A DNA stretch of 64,000 nt, from NCBI GenBank assembly GCA_020796225.1, contig CM036755.1, positions 46,696,306 to 46,760,305 of the forward strand, read 5' to 3'. The DNA is from Arion vulgaris. Lineage: Eukaryota; Mollusca; Gastropoda; Stylommatophora; Arionidae. Positions 12,201 through 27,200 of this stretch are shown one piece after another (position 1 is the first letter of the stretch; each line of letters begins with the position of its first letter). The translations under genes were made by a program, and so were the position numbers. The notes under the pieces were generated by a model. The model did no database searches and was not told where the DNA came from. It was given only the letters and a program-made list of their open reading frames with translations.

Positions 12201-15200
12201 GCAACCGGTCTTAGAGTAAACCCAGTCCTGTCTAGAGATATACAAATTAAGCAAGTGAATAAATTAAGGAATGCATAAATAAGTGCATGAGTGAGAGAGT
12301 GAATGCGTGAATATGTGAGAGCATAAGTGAGTGAGTGAATGCGTGAATATGTGAGTGCATTAATGAGTGAGTGAATGCGTGAGTATGTGAGTGCATGAGT
12401 GAGTGAGTGAATATGTGAGTGCATGAATGAGTGAGAGAGTGAATGCGGGAATGAGTAATGGAGTGAATGCGTGAGTGAGGGAAAGCATGAGTGAGTGAGG
12501 GAATTGGGGAGTGAGTGAATGCATGAATCGATGAATGGGGGAGTGAGTGAGTGCATGAATGAGTGGATAGATGAGTGAGTAAATGCATAAATGAGTGAAT
12601 GTGTGAGTATGTGTGGGAAGGGGGAAGGGCATGCGTAGCACCGGCGAGGATCCCGATGTAACTTTCCAGAGGGTGAATGTATGCTTGTAGAAATTTTATT
12701 TTTAATCTTTTCTAATGAATTTTTCCCAGGAAGAGGTTTTCCAGATTGTTCATCTCGATTTTTGAACTGCCAGTGGTTCTCTTATGTGCTCAAATTGAAC
12801 ACTAGACTTACGTTTTAACGTCGGTCTTCGATAGGACTAGGAACTCGATCTCACCTACGCTAAGATCACGGATCTCTGTAAAAATATTCAGATGGCTCCA
12901 CGAGGGAGAAAACCTGGTACCTTTGGCACGATAGACGAGCACCTAACTTCAACGTCACAGAGATTCCCTTCTTTACTACAGTTAGCTACTATAGTAGGGA
13001 AATCAAAGACCTGTTTTGTTGGAATCAAGTCAAGAACTACAGTTAGCTACTATAGTAGGGATATCAAAGACCTGCTTTGCTGGAATCAGAGCAAAGATAG
13101 TATAAATGATATGTCAACAGAGTTGACCAGGTCTGGAAGTTACAAATATGTGCATACAGTGGCGGCTCGTCATTAGGGCCAGACCTCACAAAATAATGTG
13201 TAACATGTATGTTTTATTTTATATATTGAAATATAACCTAACCGAAAAACCATGATTTTTTCGAAAATTTGTGTCTGGCCCCACCAAAAAAATGATCACG
13301 AGCCGCCACTGTGTACATACATTGTGAAGTTACCTTTGAGAAACCTGGATATGTCCTCCAGTTGTGGGACATTGTCCGATCTTCATGTGGTGAGAGAGAA
13401 AATCAGAATAGGTTGATAAACACAGGAACGAAAATGTATAAAACTTTCACTTAATTCAACTGTTTTACATAACTAAAGCAGAGCCGTGCCGTTATATGAT
13501 ACAGGGAGGCGACCGCATCAGGTAGCACCGTACTGGGGCGGCATACGCAGCGAAATAGCATAAGTTATTGTAAAGAAAAAACATTTAAAAGGCTGCTTTC
13601 GAAGACTTGCATCATACTGAGAACATACCGCACGGCACTGAACAAAAGTATGTAATGAACTTGTTCTTCATTTTGTATTGTATAGGATATCGCCCAACTC
13701 CATAAACCTCTCCGTGCATTTTAAAAATTATTCTGTAGGTAGGGTTGCCATACATTCTCATATTTAACAGACACCCCCATCATTTCAGGAGTAAATCTGA
13801 GAGTCTGCAAACAATTTTGGGAATTCGTAGATTTATACGCAATTTGACACGACAAGACAGAATTAACACTCTGCCAGGGACATCATGTGGTGACCACGTC
13901 GTAACTTCGTAAAATTTGATTTTCTAACTTGGAATTCGAAACAGAATCTACAATCGTTGGACAACTACTAATATTCATAAGAGCAAATAAAATATTAATG
14001 TGCATTTGTGATCTTTTTTCTTATTATATAAGTTGGTTTACACGTTTTTTACACCAGCTTGGGGGTCTCTGTGGCTGAGTGGTTAAGCCCTTTGCCTTGC
14101 GAGTCGAAGGTCGTGGGTTCGAATCCGACCGCGGCCTTCTGTTCACGAGTGCAGTTTTTTTCCAGAGACCCCTAGGATTGTTGATGGAGCTACGGAGTAA
14201 ATGCTTTGTGCAATACTCTCGGCAGGTGGCGTGCCATTTCTGCGGAGAGGACCGAGCCATATGGGGTAAAACCCGGTGCAATGAAGTCAATCCTTCGGCT
14301 TTAAAACCCTTTACACCAGCTTCCGCACGTTGCAAATAGTGTTTGCCTTCTGCGTCCGTCTTTCTTTAACATTCAGTTGTGTGTATCGTGTTTCATCGTG
14401 TGAAAAGTTTATTGTTCTTAATATGTAGCATCATTAAAATTAAACCTGTACATTCATCTGGTAGGAAAAAGCATGTATTAATATTATGTATACTGTCTTT
14501 CTTTTCTCCAATCCTGTTTGCCTCACAGCGTCAGGTCAAGACGAGATTTCTAAAACGTTCCCTTACATGCACTTCGTAGATAGTGTCTTTCGTCGCCTCG
14601 GTTAACTCTGAGGTCCATCTTTTGCGTTGCCGACCTTTGTACCCATTGTATCGGAGCAGCATTGCTTTTTGAGGTGCACTGCTTGTTGGTAATCTGCTTA
14701 CGTGGGCGAACAATTTAATTTGTTGTTTCTTGATGAAGTCTAGTACTGATGTTGTACCAACTTTTTCCTGATGTCTTCATTTCTCAACCGATATCTTCAT
14801 GTTACACCTAGCTTTCTGCGTATACACTTCATCTCTGTTGTGACTAGTTTTCTTCTATCATTTGATGTCAGCGTCCATGTTTGACACTGATAGCAAAATG
14901 TGGGAAGAAAGATTGTGTTGAACAATGCTCTTTTTATGTTCATGGTGACATGTTTGCATTCTAAAATTGGCGCCATTTGTCCTACTGTATCGATACTGTA
15001 ATCTATAAAAATCAAGTGCCATCGCATAAAAAGTGGTGTAACTATATTGAAAACTGTAGAATTAGTGAAATGTACTCTGAAATCGTGAAGATATTACATT
15101 TCTTCTTTGCTATTCCAGCAAACAATGCTTCGGTAGAAATACAATTTTTTTAAAATAATCCATGACCAATGGACCAATGAGAGAGATCGTCTCAGTGGGG

Positions 15201-18200
15201 ATTCAGTCAGGTCAATTTTACTTGTAAAATTTAGTTTTCAAACATTTCACATGCAGGCAATTTTATGAACATTTGGTGCAAAAGAAATTGTTTAAAAAAT
15301 CGTATCATCAGAAAAATTAGAACCACTGTTACCTGCCACGCATGTCGTAAGAGGCGACTAAGTAGGTTTGTCTGAAATCGGATGCACATGTCCTAAACGT
15401 GTAGAAGTCTATGCGTTTAGGGCCTACTAAACCAATGTGTAACGTATACACGTTCTTGGCAAAGATCAAACATATCACAAAAGTGTTTAAAATTGGTCGT
15501 AAAGAACGAACGCAAAGAAGAATAAGGATCAGAAAAATGTACATAGAACACAATTTAAATGAAATTGAATGGGAAAATTGTCCTCATTTTGAAAGATCAC
15601 AATATGTCAAAACTACTGTAGGTCAAAGTTGTGTTGGTTTTAGCCCAAACTGATAACTCTGGAATTGTCGCGGCACGTGATGATTAGCGAAGTGTTCTAT
15701 CAAGCTTGCTATTGGCAACCGGTTGTGTATTGAGAGACTCGCAAGGAGAGTAAAGTTAGTAACACTGCAACCTACAAGGCATGTCGTAAGAGACGTTTAA
15801 AGTAACGGCCTAGGGAAGCTGTCCTAGTAAGTAAAATACGTCACATAATTCGGATGTGCTGGTCTATTTGTAGCCGCATAACTGGCACAACGTTCAATCG
15901 CTGTTAGGATGGGATCACATACACATCACAAAGAGTTGTTAACAAGTGGTCAATATGATGTGTTTACACAAGAAGAAGAAGAAGAATGGCATGGGTGGAT
16001 TTTTATTTGTTCCTTCGCTCGCTTTGAATTGTGCGTATTCATTGCGACTAATATGGTGCATTTGACCAGTTTTTGCAAGAAGTCTTGCTTTTCTTATCAC
16101 TAGTGTCCATCATCAATCAGGAGATCTATACTCCGACTTCAGAAGTACTTCTAATTTCAATGTTCATACAAAAGAATGAAATATTTTACCACATTAAACA
16201 TCACAGTGTTGTGGAGAGAACAGTAATAGAAAGCATTGTTCCTGGAGTACGAGGCAGGTGGCAACAAAGACTAAGTTGGCAGCAGGATATCAATGAAACC
16301 TTGAACACGGCACTGTAGGAGGCAGGAAACTTGCTAGAGACAGAGGGTTTTTCAGGCGGGATGTAATGAAAGCGATGCTTCGGCAGGGACGGGAAGTTGC
16401 GTACCGTATACACACCAAGAGGTTTTAGCACAAATTGGCCTGTAATTCGATAATTTCCACGGCACTTGGTCTCTAGCACATAGTGCTATCAGCCGTTGCA
16501 AAGAGTTAAATATTGACCACATTAGAATTATATTATGAAAATTGAAAATTCTTCTTCTTCGATGAACGCCCCGTATCGACCACTTGTTAAACCACTCTTT
16601 TTGATATGTATGGGATCTGAGATTAAGAGCGAATGTACGATGTGCCAATTATGCACCTACACGTAGGCCAGCACATCTGATTTCTGCGATGCTTTTTATT
16701 TACTAAGGTAGCATCCCTAGGTCCTACATCAGTCGCCTCTTACGACATGCCTTGTAGGTCGCAGTGGTACTATTTGTTGCTTCCCTTGCGGGCCCCAACA
16801 CCACACGGGCGCGCCTAGTAAATAACAAGTGTCGCAGAAATAATCGGATATGCTGGCCTAGTTGTAGGTGCATAACTGGTACAACGTGCAATTGCTTTTA
16901 GGCTGGGATCACATACAAATCACAGAGTGGTCTATAAAGTGGTCGATATTGAGCGTTTCAAGAAGAAGATGAAGAAACTACTGACAACCGGCTGTAATGA
17001 GTTAAATATTGACCAGTTCAGAATAATATTTTGAAAATTGAAAATAATATATTTGTAATGTTTTTGTGAACTGTGACCCACTCACCTGTAACCACAATGC
17101 TCTACCAGGAGTGGGATATTTGCCAGGTACTCACGACATGCATGGGTTGGGTACAGTTTCATGAGCTCAGTAAATACTATACCCCTGAGAGAGAATAAGA
17201 ACATCATCATCAACTTCATCACCATCAACATCATCATCAACTTCATCACCAGCAACATCATCATCAACTTCATCACCAGCAACATCATCATCAACTTCAT
17301 CACCAGCAACATCATCATCATCATCATCAATACCTTCATCAACTTCATCACCAGCAACATCATCATCAACTTCATCACCAGCAACATCATCATCATCAAC
17401 TTCATAACCAGAAACATCATCATCAACATCATCATCAATACCATCATCAACTTCATCACCAGCAACATCATCATTAACTTCATCACCAGCAACATCATCA
17501 TCAACTTCATCACCAGCAACATCATCATCAACTTCATCACCAGCAACATCATCATCAACTTCATCACCAGCAACATCATTAACTTCATCACCAGCAACAT
17601 CATCATCATCAACTTTTTCCCTATCAACATCATCATCAACTTCATCACCAGTAACATCATCATCAACTTCATCACTAGCAACATCATCATCATCAACTTT
17701 TTCCCTATCAACATCATCATCAACTTCATCACCAGTAACATCATCATCAACTTCATCACTAGCAACATCATCAACTTCATTCCTAGTATTCACATTATCA
17801 ATATTATCAATATTTTGTTATTACATTTATCAGTTGCACCAGAGAGGTGTCTGTCCGAATGAATTACTGCACGGGCTACCATTGGAGGACCCTAGTTCAA
17901 TCCCCAGTAAGGCAAATTATTTGCTTCTGTCAGGGTCATAACGAGAACGATGATAATAGTGATCGTGCTGATGATGGTGATGATGGTGTTGATGGTGGTG
18001 GTGGTGGTGAGGATAATGATGATGATGATGATGATGCTGGTTACGATGATGATGATGACAATGGTGATAATGGTTATGACCACTATTACACCGCTTAATA
18101 TTGCAACGATATCAATTTATTCAACATAAAAGTAGCACTCTTATAAACAGATAAGACAACATACCAGGTTTCCACTTCCTGGATTGTATATTCCACATAT

Positions 18201-21200
18201 GGGATTTCTGTACCACTGAAATCAAAATAAATAAATGAGAAACAATTTTAAATATATTTTTCATAATTGTATCATGGAAGTATAAATGTGATGGAAAATG
18301 CCCACTACCTTGCGGGTCAGCATGGTTATGTACGAGTAAGCCTTGATAGAATTAACTTGCGGATCAGTAAGGTTTTCTCGATTTTTAAAAAATCCAGAAG
18401 CACTTCAGCTTTCAGCTCAATGTTATGGACATCGTAACCCTTCTGTTCGGTGCCAAGAACACCGTCAATCTGGAGAAACTGAAGCTTTTCTGGCAGCCCG
18501 CGAAATTGAACAGCACTCACACGGGGCTCGTCCCCCGCAGTCCAACGCGCTATGAACACGCTGGGCAGACAGGCTTGTAGAATGTTAGAGGAGTAAACCC
18601 TGATAGAATTAACTTGCGTGTCAGTACAGTTATGTAGAATGCTAGGGGAATAAACCCAGGTAGAAGGGAGGTGTTGGTCAGTACTGTCATGCAGAATACT
18701 ATGGCAGTAAACCCTGGTAGAAGGGACGTGTGTGTCAGGAAAGTTATGTAGAATGCTAGGAGAATAAACCCTGGTAGAAGGGACGTGTGTGTCAGGAACG
18801 TTATGTAGAATGCCAGGAGAATAAACCCTGGTAGAAGGGAGGTGTGTGTCAGGAAAGTTATGTAGAATGCCAGGAGAATAAACCCTGGTAGAAGGGACGT
18901 GTGTGTCAGTACGGTTATGTAGAATGCTAGGAGAATAAACCCTGGTGGAAGGGACGTGTGTGTCAGGAAAGTTATGTAGAATGCCAGGAGAATAAACCCT
19001 GGTAGAAGGGACGTGTGTGTCAGGAAAGTTATGTAGAATGCCAGGAGAATAAACCCTGGTGGAAGGGACGTGTGTGTCATGAAAGTTATATAGAATGCTA
19101 GGAGAATAAACCCTGGTAGAAGGGACGTGTGTGTCATGAAAGTTATATAGAATGCTAGGAGAATAAACCCTGGTAGAAGGGAGGTGTGTGTCAGGAAAGT
19201 TATGTAGAATGCTAGGAGAATAAACCCTGGTGGAAGGGACGTGTGTGTCAGGAAAGTTATGTAGAATGCTAGGAGAATAAACCCTGGTGGAAGGGACGTG
19301 TGTGTCATGAAAGTTATGTAGAAGTCTAGGGGAGTAAACCCTGATAGAAGGGACGTGTGTGTCAGGAATGTTATGTAGAATGCCAGGAGAATAAACCCTG
19401 GTAGAAGGGACGTGTGTGTCAGGAAAGTTATGTAGAATGCCAGGAGAATAAACCCTGGTAGAAGGGAGGTGTGTGTCAGGAAAGTTATGTAGAATGCTAG
19501 GGGAATAAACCCTGGTAGAAGGGACGTGTGTGTCAGGAAAGTTATGTAGAATGCCAGGAGAATAAACCCTGGTAGAAGGGAGGTGTGTGTCAGGAAAGTT
19601 ATGTAGAATGCTAGGGGAATAAACCCTGGTAGAAGGGAGGTGTGTGTCAGGAAAGTTATGTAGAATGCCAGGAGAATAAACCCTGGTAGAAGGGACGTGT
19701 GTGTCAGGAAAGTTATGTAGAATGCCAGGAGAATAAACCCTGGTAGAAGGGACGTGTGGTCAGGAAAGTTATGTAGAAGTCTAGGGAGTAAACCTGGTAG
19801 GAAATCCAGTATTAACAGTTTCATGTTTTTGTATTATACTGAAGTCGGGTGGATATCTGCAAGCTTAGGGGCCATGTGAAGGTATCACATTTGTCCCCCC
19901 TGAGGTGGGAAAAGAGTCACAGAAATGCACCATCTGGAGTAGAAAACATTCCATGCCGTGGCATTACACTTGTCACCACATGAAATCTCTCAATGTCCAT
20001 TTTGTGAACTTTGACCATTTTTAAACACAAAAACAAGATACAACAACTTTCGTACAAAATGTTTTCATCAAGTAAATGATACAGGGGCGTACACTGATCA
20101 CAAACAAATATAGCAACATTAAAAAAAACCAATTACATGACGTGTACATATACTATATTTTCTTATAACGTTTAGGAAGGCTGAGTAGCTCAGTCACAGT
20201 CAGGTAGATTCGTACATCAGTGGAGGGTTCACTTCCTAATAAAGTCATGGTTGCGAAATCATTGCTTGAAGAAGTGGGTATATACTAAGTTGCTGACACT
20301 TTAAGACAATTTAAAAGGACTGAGCACGTATGTGGGCGTCATGAGTGGATAGACATCCATATAATTTGATTCTATATTTAGTAATGTACGTGGAGTTATG
20401 TGGGTGGCGATGTGATGCAATAGATGAGATGGATTTTCCAGAAATCCATACGTTCTCGAACTTTGATTCCTAGATACTGCAAGCATTCGTTAAAAAAAAA
20501 GATATTGCACGCCATTGTCTGTCTTTGTTTGACCCCTGAACTAGCTAAAGTCCTCTGGCAACGTTTCTTGCTCATTAGAAGCTATGAATATTGATGAGGG
20601 CTCAGCCAAGCGGATAGCACAGGTTTGGTGTAGGATGAGAGATTGCTGTTCGAGTAATCACAGTTCGTTTGACTGTCGATCGTCTATTTTACAAAAAGAG
20701 CATTCTGTCGCGACTTGTAACAAACTAACTAATCAAAACTACAGAAGTATTCTACAACAAAATGCAATCTAAACAATATCAATCTCACACAAGGAAACAT
20801 TGTTTAACTAAAACATCATTATAGTAGCTGCTAAACGTTTCTTAAACTATACAAATGCCCTTCTTGACTTTTTTGTCTCCAAGGGGTTAAATCTATTCCA
20901 GTTTTCTTTTCTTTCATTTGAATTCTAAACATTACTTACCCCCGCCCGTGTGGTGCCGGGGCCCGCAAGGGAAGTAAAGAATAGTACTACTGCGATCTAC
21001 ATGTCGTAAGAGGCGACTGATGTAGGACCTAGGGAAGCTACAGTAGTAAATAAAAAGCATCGCAGAAAACGGATGATGCTGGCCTACTCATACAATCGCT
21101 CTTAGACTCGGATCACATACAAATCAAAAAAAGTTGTTAACAAGTGGTCGATATAGAACGTTTGAAGAAGAAGACGATGACTTATTTGTCTCCAAGAGAT

Positions 21201-24200
21201 TAAATCTATTCCATTTGTCTTTCCTTTCATTAGAAGTCTATACATTTCTTACTCCTCCTTTCCCCCACCCCCACCCCCACCCCCCACCCCCTTCTCATCT
21301 AAGACGTACATGAACTCATACAACATCAAGAACAACTTTATGACAATCAAATACATGGACAGCTGCCAAGGAAAAACATGAACAGTTACAGTAATCAAAC
21401 AACGATATCTGATTTGAAGCTCAATTCTGGACAACCACTTTTTTTTTATTTCAAGAAACAGAACATGAACAAAATTATCAGTGACGTCAGTTGTAATAAG
21501 TCTTCTTCTTCTTCTTCTTTGAGTTCGTTATTTACGACTAATTTACGACTAATTTACGACCAAAACGCATAGACTTGTTCACGTTTAGAAAACGTGCATC
21601 CAATTTCAGCCAAATCTCCTTAGTCCCATCTTACGACATGCGTGGCAGATAACAGTGGTTCTATTCTTTACGTCCCAAATTTGGGCCCCGGTAACCACTC
21701 GGGCGGTTATAAGTTATTTCGTTATATCTTCATAACGTGGTTATTGGTTATTGGTTATTGCTCATTGATTATTGGTTATTGGTTATTGTTTAATGAACCG
21801 ACATCATTGCACTTCGAGAAGACCCATAGGTGCTCAGTCTTCCCCAACAGATATCGTAGAGTATGCTTACTGATAACTCACTGGTTAAACATACTACTCG
21901 TTCTTGCCCTCAGTCATCAAGTTCTATGTGTACAACAGATTAAATTCTGATTCTATATCCGATTTAGACACGTCATAGAAGCACATGCGATAGAACATCA
22001 GGAAAGAAGACGAAAGGAAGACCACGAAAAAGATGGAAAGATGACACAGCAGAATCATGTCCAACCAAAAAAAAAAGCCAAAATACCTATCATCAAAATC
22101 GCTCGAACAGCTCGAACAGCAAAAACAGGAAAAGCAAGACACTATGCAACAACCCGGTAGCTTTGTGACGATAAAATAAGAAGACGATAGAAGGACTAAC
22201 AGAAATAGTGGCCCTGGCTCGCTGAATTTATGAAAGAAGAAGCACATGAATGAGATAACTGACCATCTCCTCTCGATATGACAAACTGCTTTCCTAAATG
22301 TTGCCCAACAATACTGTTATATAAACCTGCTATTGTATTGCTTCTCTTCTTTTTCTCTTCCAGCATTGACTTCTTTATACAAGTGTTGGGAGGGGGGCAC
22401 GTAGTGATCTTGTGTATGCTTGTTTTAAGGCACTTTGTAAGTTGATATTCATTTTCTTAAGGTTGTTCTTGATGCCGTCGCTCCATCTTTTCGTGGTCTT
22501 CCTCTTGCTTTGTACTCGTTATACTTTTGTTGTGTAAGGAAATACCTCTGTGGTAGGCGATACTAGGTCATTCTTGTCATGTGTCCAAACCATTTAATCT
22601 GTAGTATTGCTAACTATGATAAATGTTTGGTTTGTTTACTTCATGTTATTTTGGGTTGATTGATTGATTGATTGATTGATATGACCATCACTATTGCACT
22701 TCAATGAATAACCATGTGTGCTGCGATCTCTTTCTACAGTGTACACATTTCGTAGAACTGGCGTGAATCCCCGATTCCATTTTGAAGATGTTGGTGAAAA
22801 TTTTCAGAAATAGAATTTTAATTGTTTTGCCCTGCTGCGGATTTACTCTTACAGATTCTAACTGCCAATTGTTCAATTTAAGTGTTTAAGTTGACCTGGT
22901 AATTATTTTGTATCGTCCGTCTCCGATAGGACTAGAAACTCGATGTTATTTCTATTTACATCAAGTATTTCTGGGAAAATATCTAGATAGCTCTCTACAC
23001 TGGGAAGAAACAACTGAGTACTTTTGAAGTTAACAGTAAGCCTTCACGAAACTAAGACCAACATAAATAACCACACAAAGACCCTCACAAATACCCTCGT
23101 AGAGACCTTCATAAAGACCACAAATATCCCCCAGATACCTTCACAAAGACCACAAAGATACCTCCAGAGACCTTCACAAAGACACACACAAATACTCTCA
23201 ATAAAACACTTACAAAGACCTCTACAGAGACCATCACAACGATCCTCACTATAACTCCCCCTAGAAAATCTCACATCGACCCTCACATAAACCCTCACAA
23301 AGATCCCCCGCCCTCCAAAGATCCCTATATCGAGCCCAACAAAGACCCCTATATTGACCCTCAATAAAACACCCACAAAGCGCCCCACAATCGACTCTAG
23401 CAAAGACCTCACAAAGACCCACACAAAAATCACCACAGAAAACCCTCACAAAAAACCCGTCACTAAGACCCCATAGAAAATCTCACAAAGACACTCAGAA
23501 AGACCGTCGCAAAGACCCTCACAACGGCCCCCACAGACAACCATATAGACCTCTGAATTTCGTTTGTGCACAGTGCGAATCAAGAAACGTCAAAACTATT
23601 TATTTTAAATATCTTTACCATGTTTCATTCCGGCTGGCGCAGGCGACCACAAACTTCCACAAACAAATGTCCCTATCACTATATAACCGTGAGAAAGACG
23701 GTGCTGTACAAAACTAAATATATATAGGATACAGACCGATTTATCTCTCTACCTCTTGGCATACAACCAAGCCGTGGCAACATTTGCGTCAGTAATCAAA
23801 TTTGCCATTAATATTCATGAACATTTTTGTTGTCTATTGACAAATACCATTTACTTGGACATTTTCAAGACATTACAGTTGGGGCATACTTGACATTTTC
23901 AAGACATTACAGTTGGGGCATACTTGACATTTCCAAGACATTACAGTTGGGGCATACTTGACATTTTCAAGACATTACAGTTGGGGCATACTTGACATTT
24001 CCAAGACATTACAGTTGGGGCATACTTGACATTTCCAAGACATTACAGTTGGGGCATACTTGACGTTTCCAAGACAGTACAGTTGGGGCACATTGGACAC
24101 TATTTCTGGGGTTTCCCATCTCATTCAGAGTCGTGGTTTTGCACAGTTGTATAAAGTAAGGAAGGTTTATAAAGTAAGGAAGGTTTATAAAGTAAGGAAG

Positions 24201-27200
24201 GTTTATAAAGTAAGGAAGGTTTATAAAGTAAGGAAGGTTTATAAAGTAAGGAAGGTTTATAAAGTAAGGAAGGTTTATAAAGTAAGGAAGGTTTATAAAG
24301 TAAGGAAGGTTTATAAAGTAAGGAAGGTTTATAAAGTAAGGAAGGTTTATAAAGTAAGGAAGGTTTATAAAGTAAGGAAGGTTTATAAAGTAAGGAAGGT
24401 TTATAAAGTAAGGAAGGTTTATAAAGTAAGGAAGGTTTATAAAGTAAGGAAGGTTTATAAAGTAAGGAAGGTTTATAAAGTAAGGAAGTAGCCCTCTGTG
24501 AGTGTGGGTTCCATTCCGCGGGCTGGCAGAAAAGCTACAGGCTTCCCAGATTTACAGTGTTCGTGGCACCGAACCGAAGGGTTACGATGACCGTGGCACC
24601 GAGCCGAAGAGCTGAAAGCTCAAGTTCTTCTGGATCCAAAACAAAAAAGTATGGAAGATTTATAAAGTAAGAAAGATTATGAAGTAAGAAAGGTTTATAT
24701 GATATGGAAGATTTATAAAGTAAGGAAGGTCTGTATAAAATTGAAGATTGATAAAGTAAGGAGGATTTAGGAAGTAAGATAATTTTTAAAATCATTATAA
24801 AGCTAGATAATTTTTTTAACTAATGCTAAGTAATATTGTTTTATAAAGTAATGTTAAGTAATATTGTGTTATAAAGTAATGCTAAGTAATATTGTTTTAT
24901 AAAGTAATGCTAAGTAATATTGTTTTATAAAGTAATGCTAAGTAATATTGTTTTATAAAGTAATGCTAAGTAATATTGTTTTATAAAGTAATGCTAAGTA
25001 ATATTGTTTTATAAAGTAATGCTAAGTAATATTGTTTTATAAAGTAAAGTCAATCCTTCAGCTTTAAAACCCATTTTTAAGTGTTGTAAAGTAATATAAA
25101 AGTAAGACTGTTTTATAGTGTACTAATACTCAATCTCTGTACAACAAAAAATGATATTAATGTTAATGATAATAGTTGTAATGATAGTAATGGTAGTAAT
25201 GGTAGTAATGGTAGTAATGATAGTAATGGTAGTAATGGTAGTAATGATAGTAATGGTAGTAATGGTATTGATAGGAAGAGTAAAGATAGTAATGTTAGTA
25301 ATAGTATTGATAGGAACAGTAATGACGGTAATGGTAGTAATAGTAATGATAATGACGCCCACTTACTGTCTATACTGCATTGCCAGATCTGTGAAAATTT
25401 TTCTTCTTTCACGATAGACTGCATCCTTGAAGCCCTGCATTTAGAAAAAAGTTATATATGTTATCATTACTGCAGGAACACATGCACACCAATCTTCTGT
25501 ATTCTTAGGCGTCCTGTGTATTGTGTTCCAGCTATGAATCATGTGTTGTGGGTTTTCCGCGTTGTTTTCGTTTGCCCTCTAGTGTACACCCAGGACAGTT
25601 TTCGTGACAAAGTTAGTATCCATGCGTAGCACATGCCCGATCCATCTCCAGCATCTCTTCATGAACCAAATACATGGAAAAATAGTGTTTTTGACTGACG
25701 CATTGTCTGCTATCTCAGCACTCAAATCTGAAAGGAACACAGAACTAAGTGATCTCGGGTTAACCTTAGACTAGTTATTCCCTGACTCTGAGGGGGTAGT
25801 AATTCAGTGGATACCCTCACACTGCAAGATCAAAGAGAATGAAGATGCTGACAGACTGGCTAAAGAGGGAGCAGGAATGCTCCAATATGACAACCTGGTT
25901 AGCTATGAAGAAGCAAAAACCATCGCCAAAGTGAACTACAAGACAAAATGGGATAAAGAACACCCAAAGCAAAACAAGAACGATGAATATTACCAACTGT
26001 CCAGAAGGGACTAGACAGCCATACTTCGCCTCCGGGCGGGTCAAAACAGAATGAGACACCACCTGTACACTAAATTCAAAATGAGCACCAATGACCTGTG
26101 CCCCTGTGGCTTGACGAGTACGACAACAGAAAACATCCCACAGAACTGCCTCCAGTATGCAGACCTGAGAAGAAATAGGTGGCCCACTTACACCAGCATC
26201 CAAGACAAACTATGGCGTGGCTGGTAATCTGAGGCAGACAGCTGCCTTTATTAGAGAATCCGAAATCCCAGCGAGAACGCAGTGAGAACGCAGAAGAAGA
26301 AGATTATTCTATGGCTGACATTGTAGAACCAGTTCTTGGTTAGAAATACCTTTAGATCAGAATAGGAGTAAGATCTTTCAGACATAAGTTTGATGGAAGT
26401 TAGAAAGTTTGGACATATCTTGTTCTGTCATATTATTAATTCTTTTATATCGATTGATAGCACTATCATCATTGCACTTCGGTGAGTAACCATTTGTGCT
26501 CTGATCTCTTTCTTACACAGAAAGATTTCAACGGCAGTACACAAACTCCGTAGCACTCGCGAGGGTCATTGTTCTGTCCTTTCCAGCATTCTGATCCATA
26601 TAGTAAAGTTGATAGCATACAGCTGCTGTACTTTCTTCTTCTTCTTCGATCGTTCTTCACGACCAATTTTATCATTCTTATTGTGATGTATAATTGGTCC
26701 ACTGACAAGAACGGGGTGATCTACGTCGGGTCGATTGTGAGCCCATGGTGACTAGGCCCGCCCGTCTGGTTTCAGCCAGCTTTTGATTTACTATGGAGAA
26801 CTTTCCCTAGGGTACGATCCTTTCTGCCGACTCTGTCTGCCCGGATCTTCGCCTTTCGATCAGCTTTGCCGTATATTTGGGCTTTGTGATCTACGCCAAG
26901 ACAGTGAGATACGCTGTTATGCCCTTTCTGACTATGAGGTCGTTCCGGATTAGAAACATTTCTCAGGGCTTAAAAGCTTGTCCTCGGACGGCGTCCTACT
27001 CGTTTAAAATGCCGTGTAAAGTATCGGCCTTCGCCAATGTTCGGACCCGACAGCCTGTCAGATCTTTACATTGTCGATCTTACTTTACCGTTAATATTTT
27101 AGTTTGATCCAGAGTAGGAACATTCTCAGCCTTTTCTAGACGCGCGTTGGTACGTGGCAATTTGCAGTTAGCCTCCGAAGGCACTGTCCTGGGGTCAAGC

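Noticed and set aside
12092..12588. Histidine/Ser/Leu-rich repeat proteins on the minus strand
   Set aside because: They are the GAGTGA array read through into TPH exon 9; the splice acceptor at 12231 separates them.
14062..14140. Functional tRNA gene with box A and box B
   Set aside because: The head continues into a 260-bp body found at other places and does not close a proper acceptor stem; it is a SINE.
17082..17862. Asp-, Met/Leu- or Ile/Asn-rich ORFs
   Set aside because: They are translations of the CATCATCAACTTCATCACC array; only the last 33 codons of one of them are real (TPH exon 7).
18550..19824. 424-codon ORF with 19-aa repeats ([19 protein letters not shown])
   Set aside because: Product of the 57-bp intronic array being a multiple of three without stops; no start context or homology.
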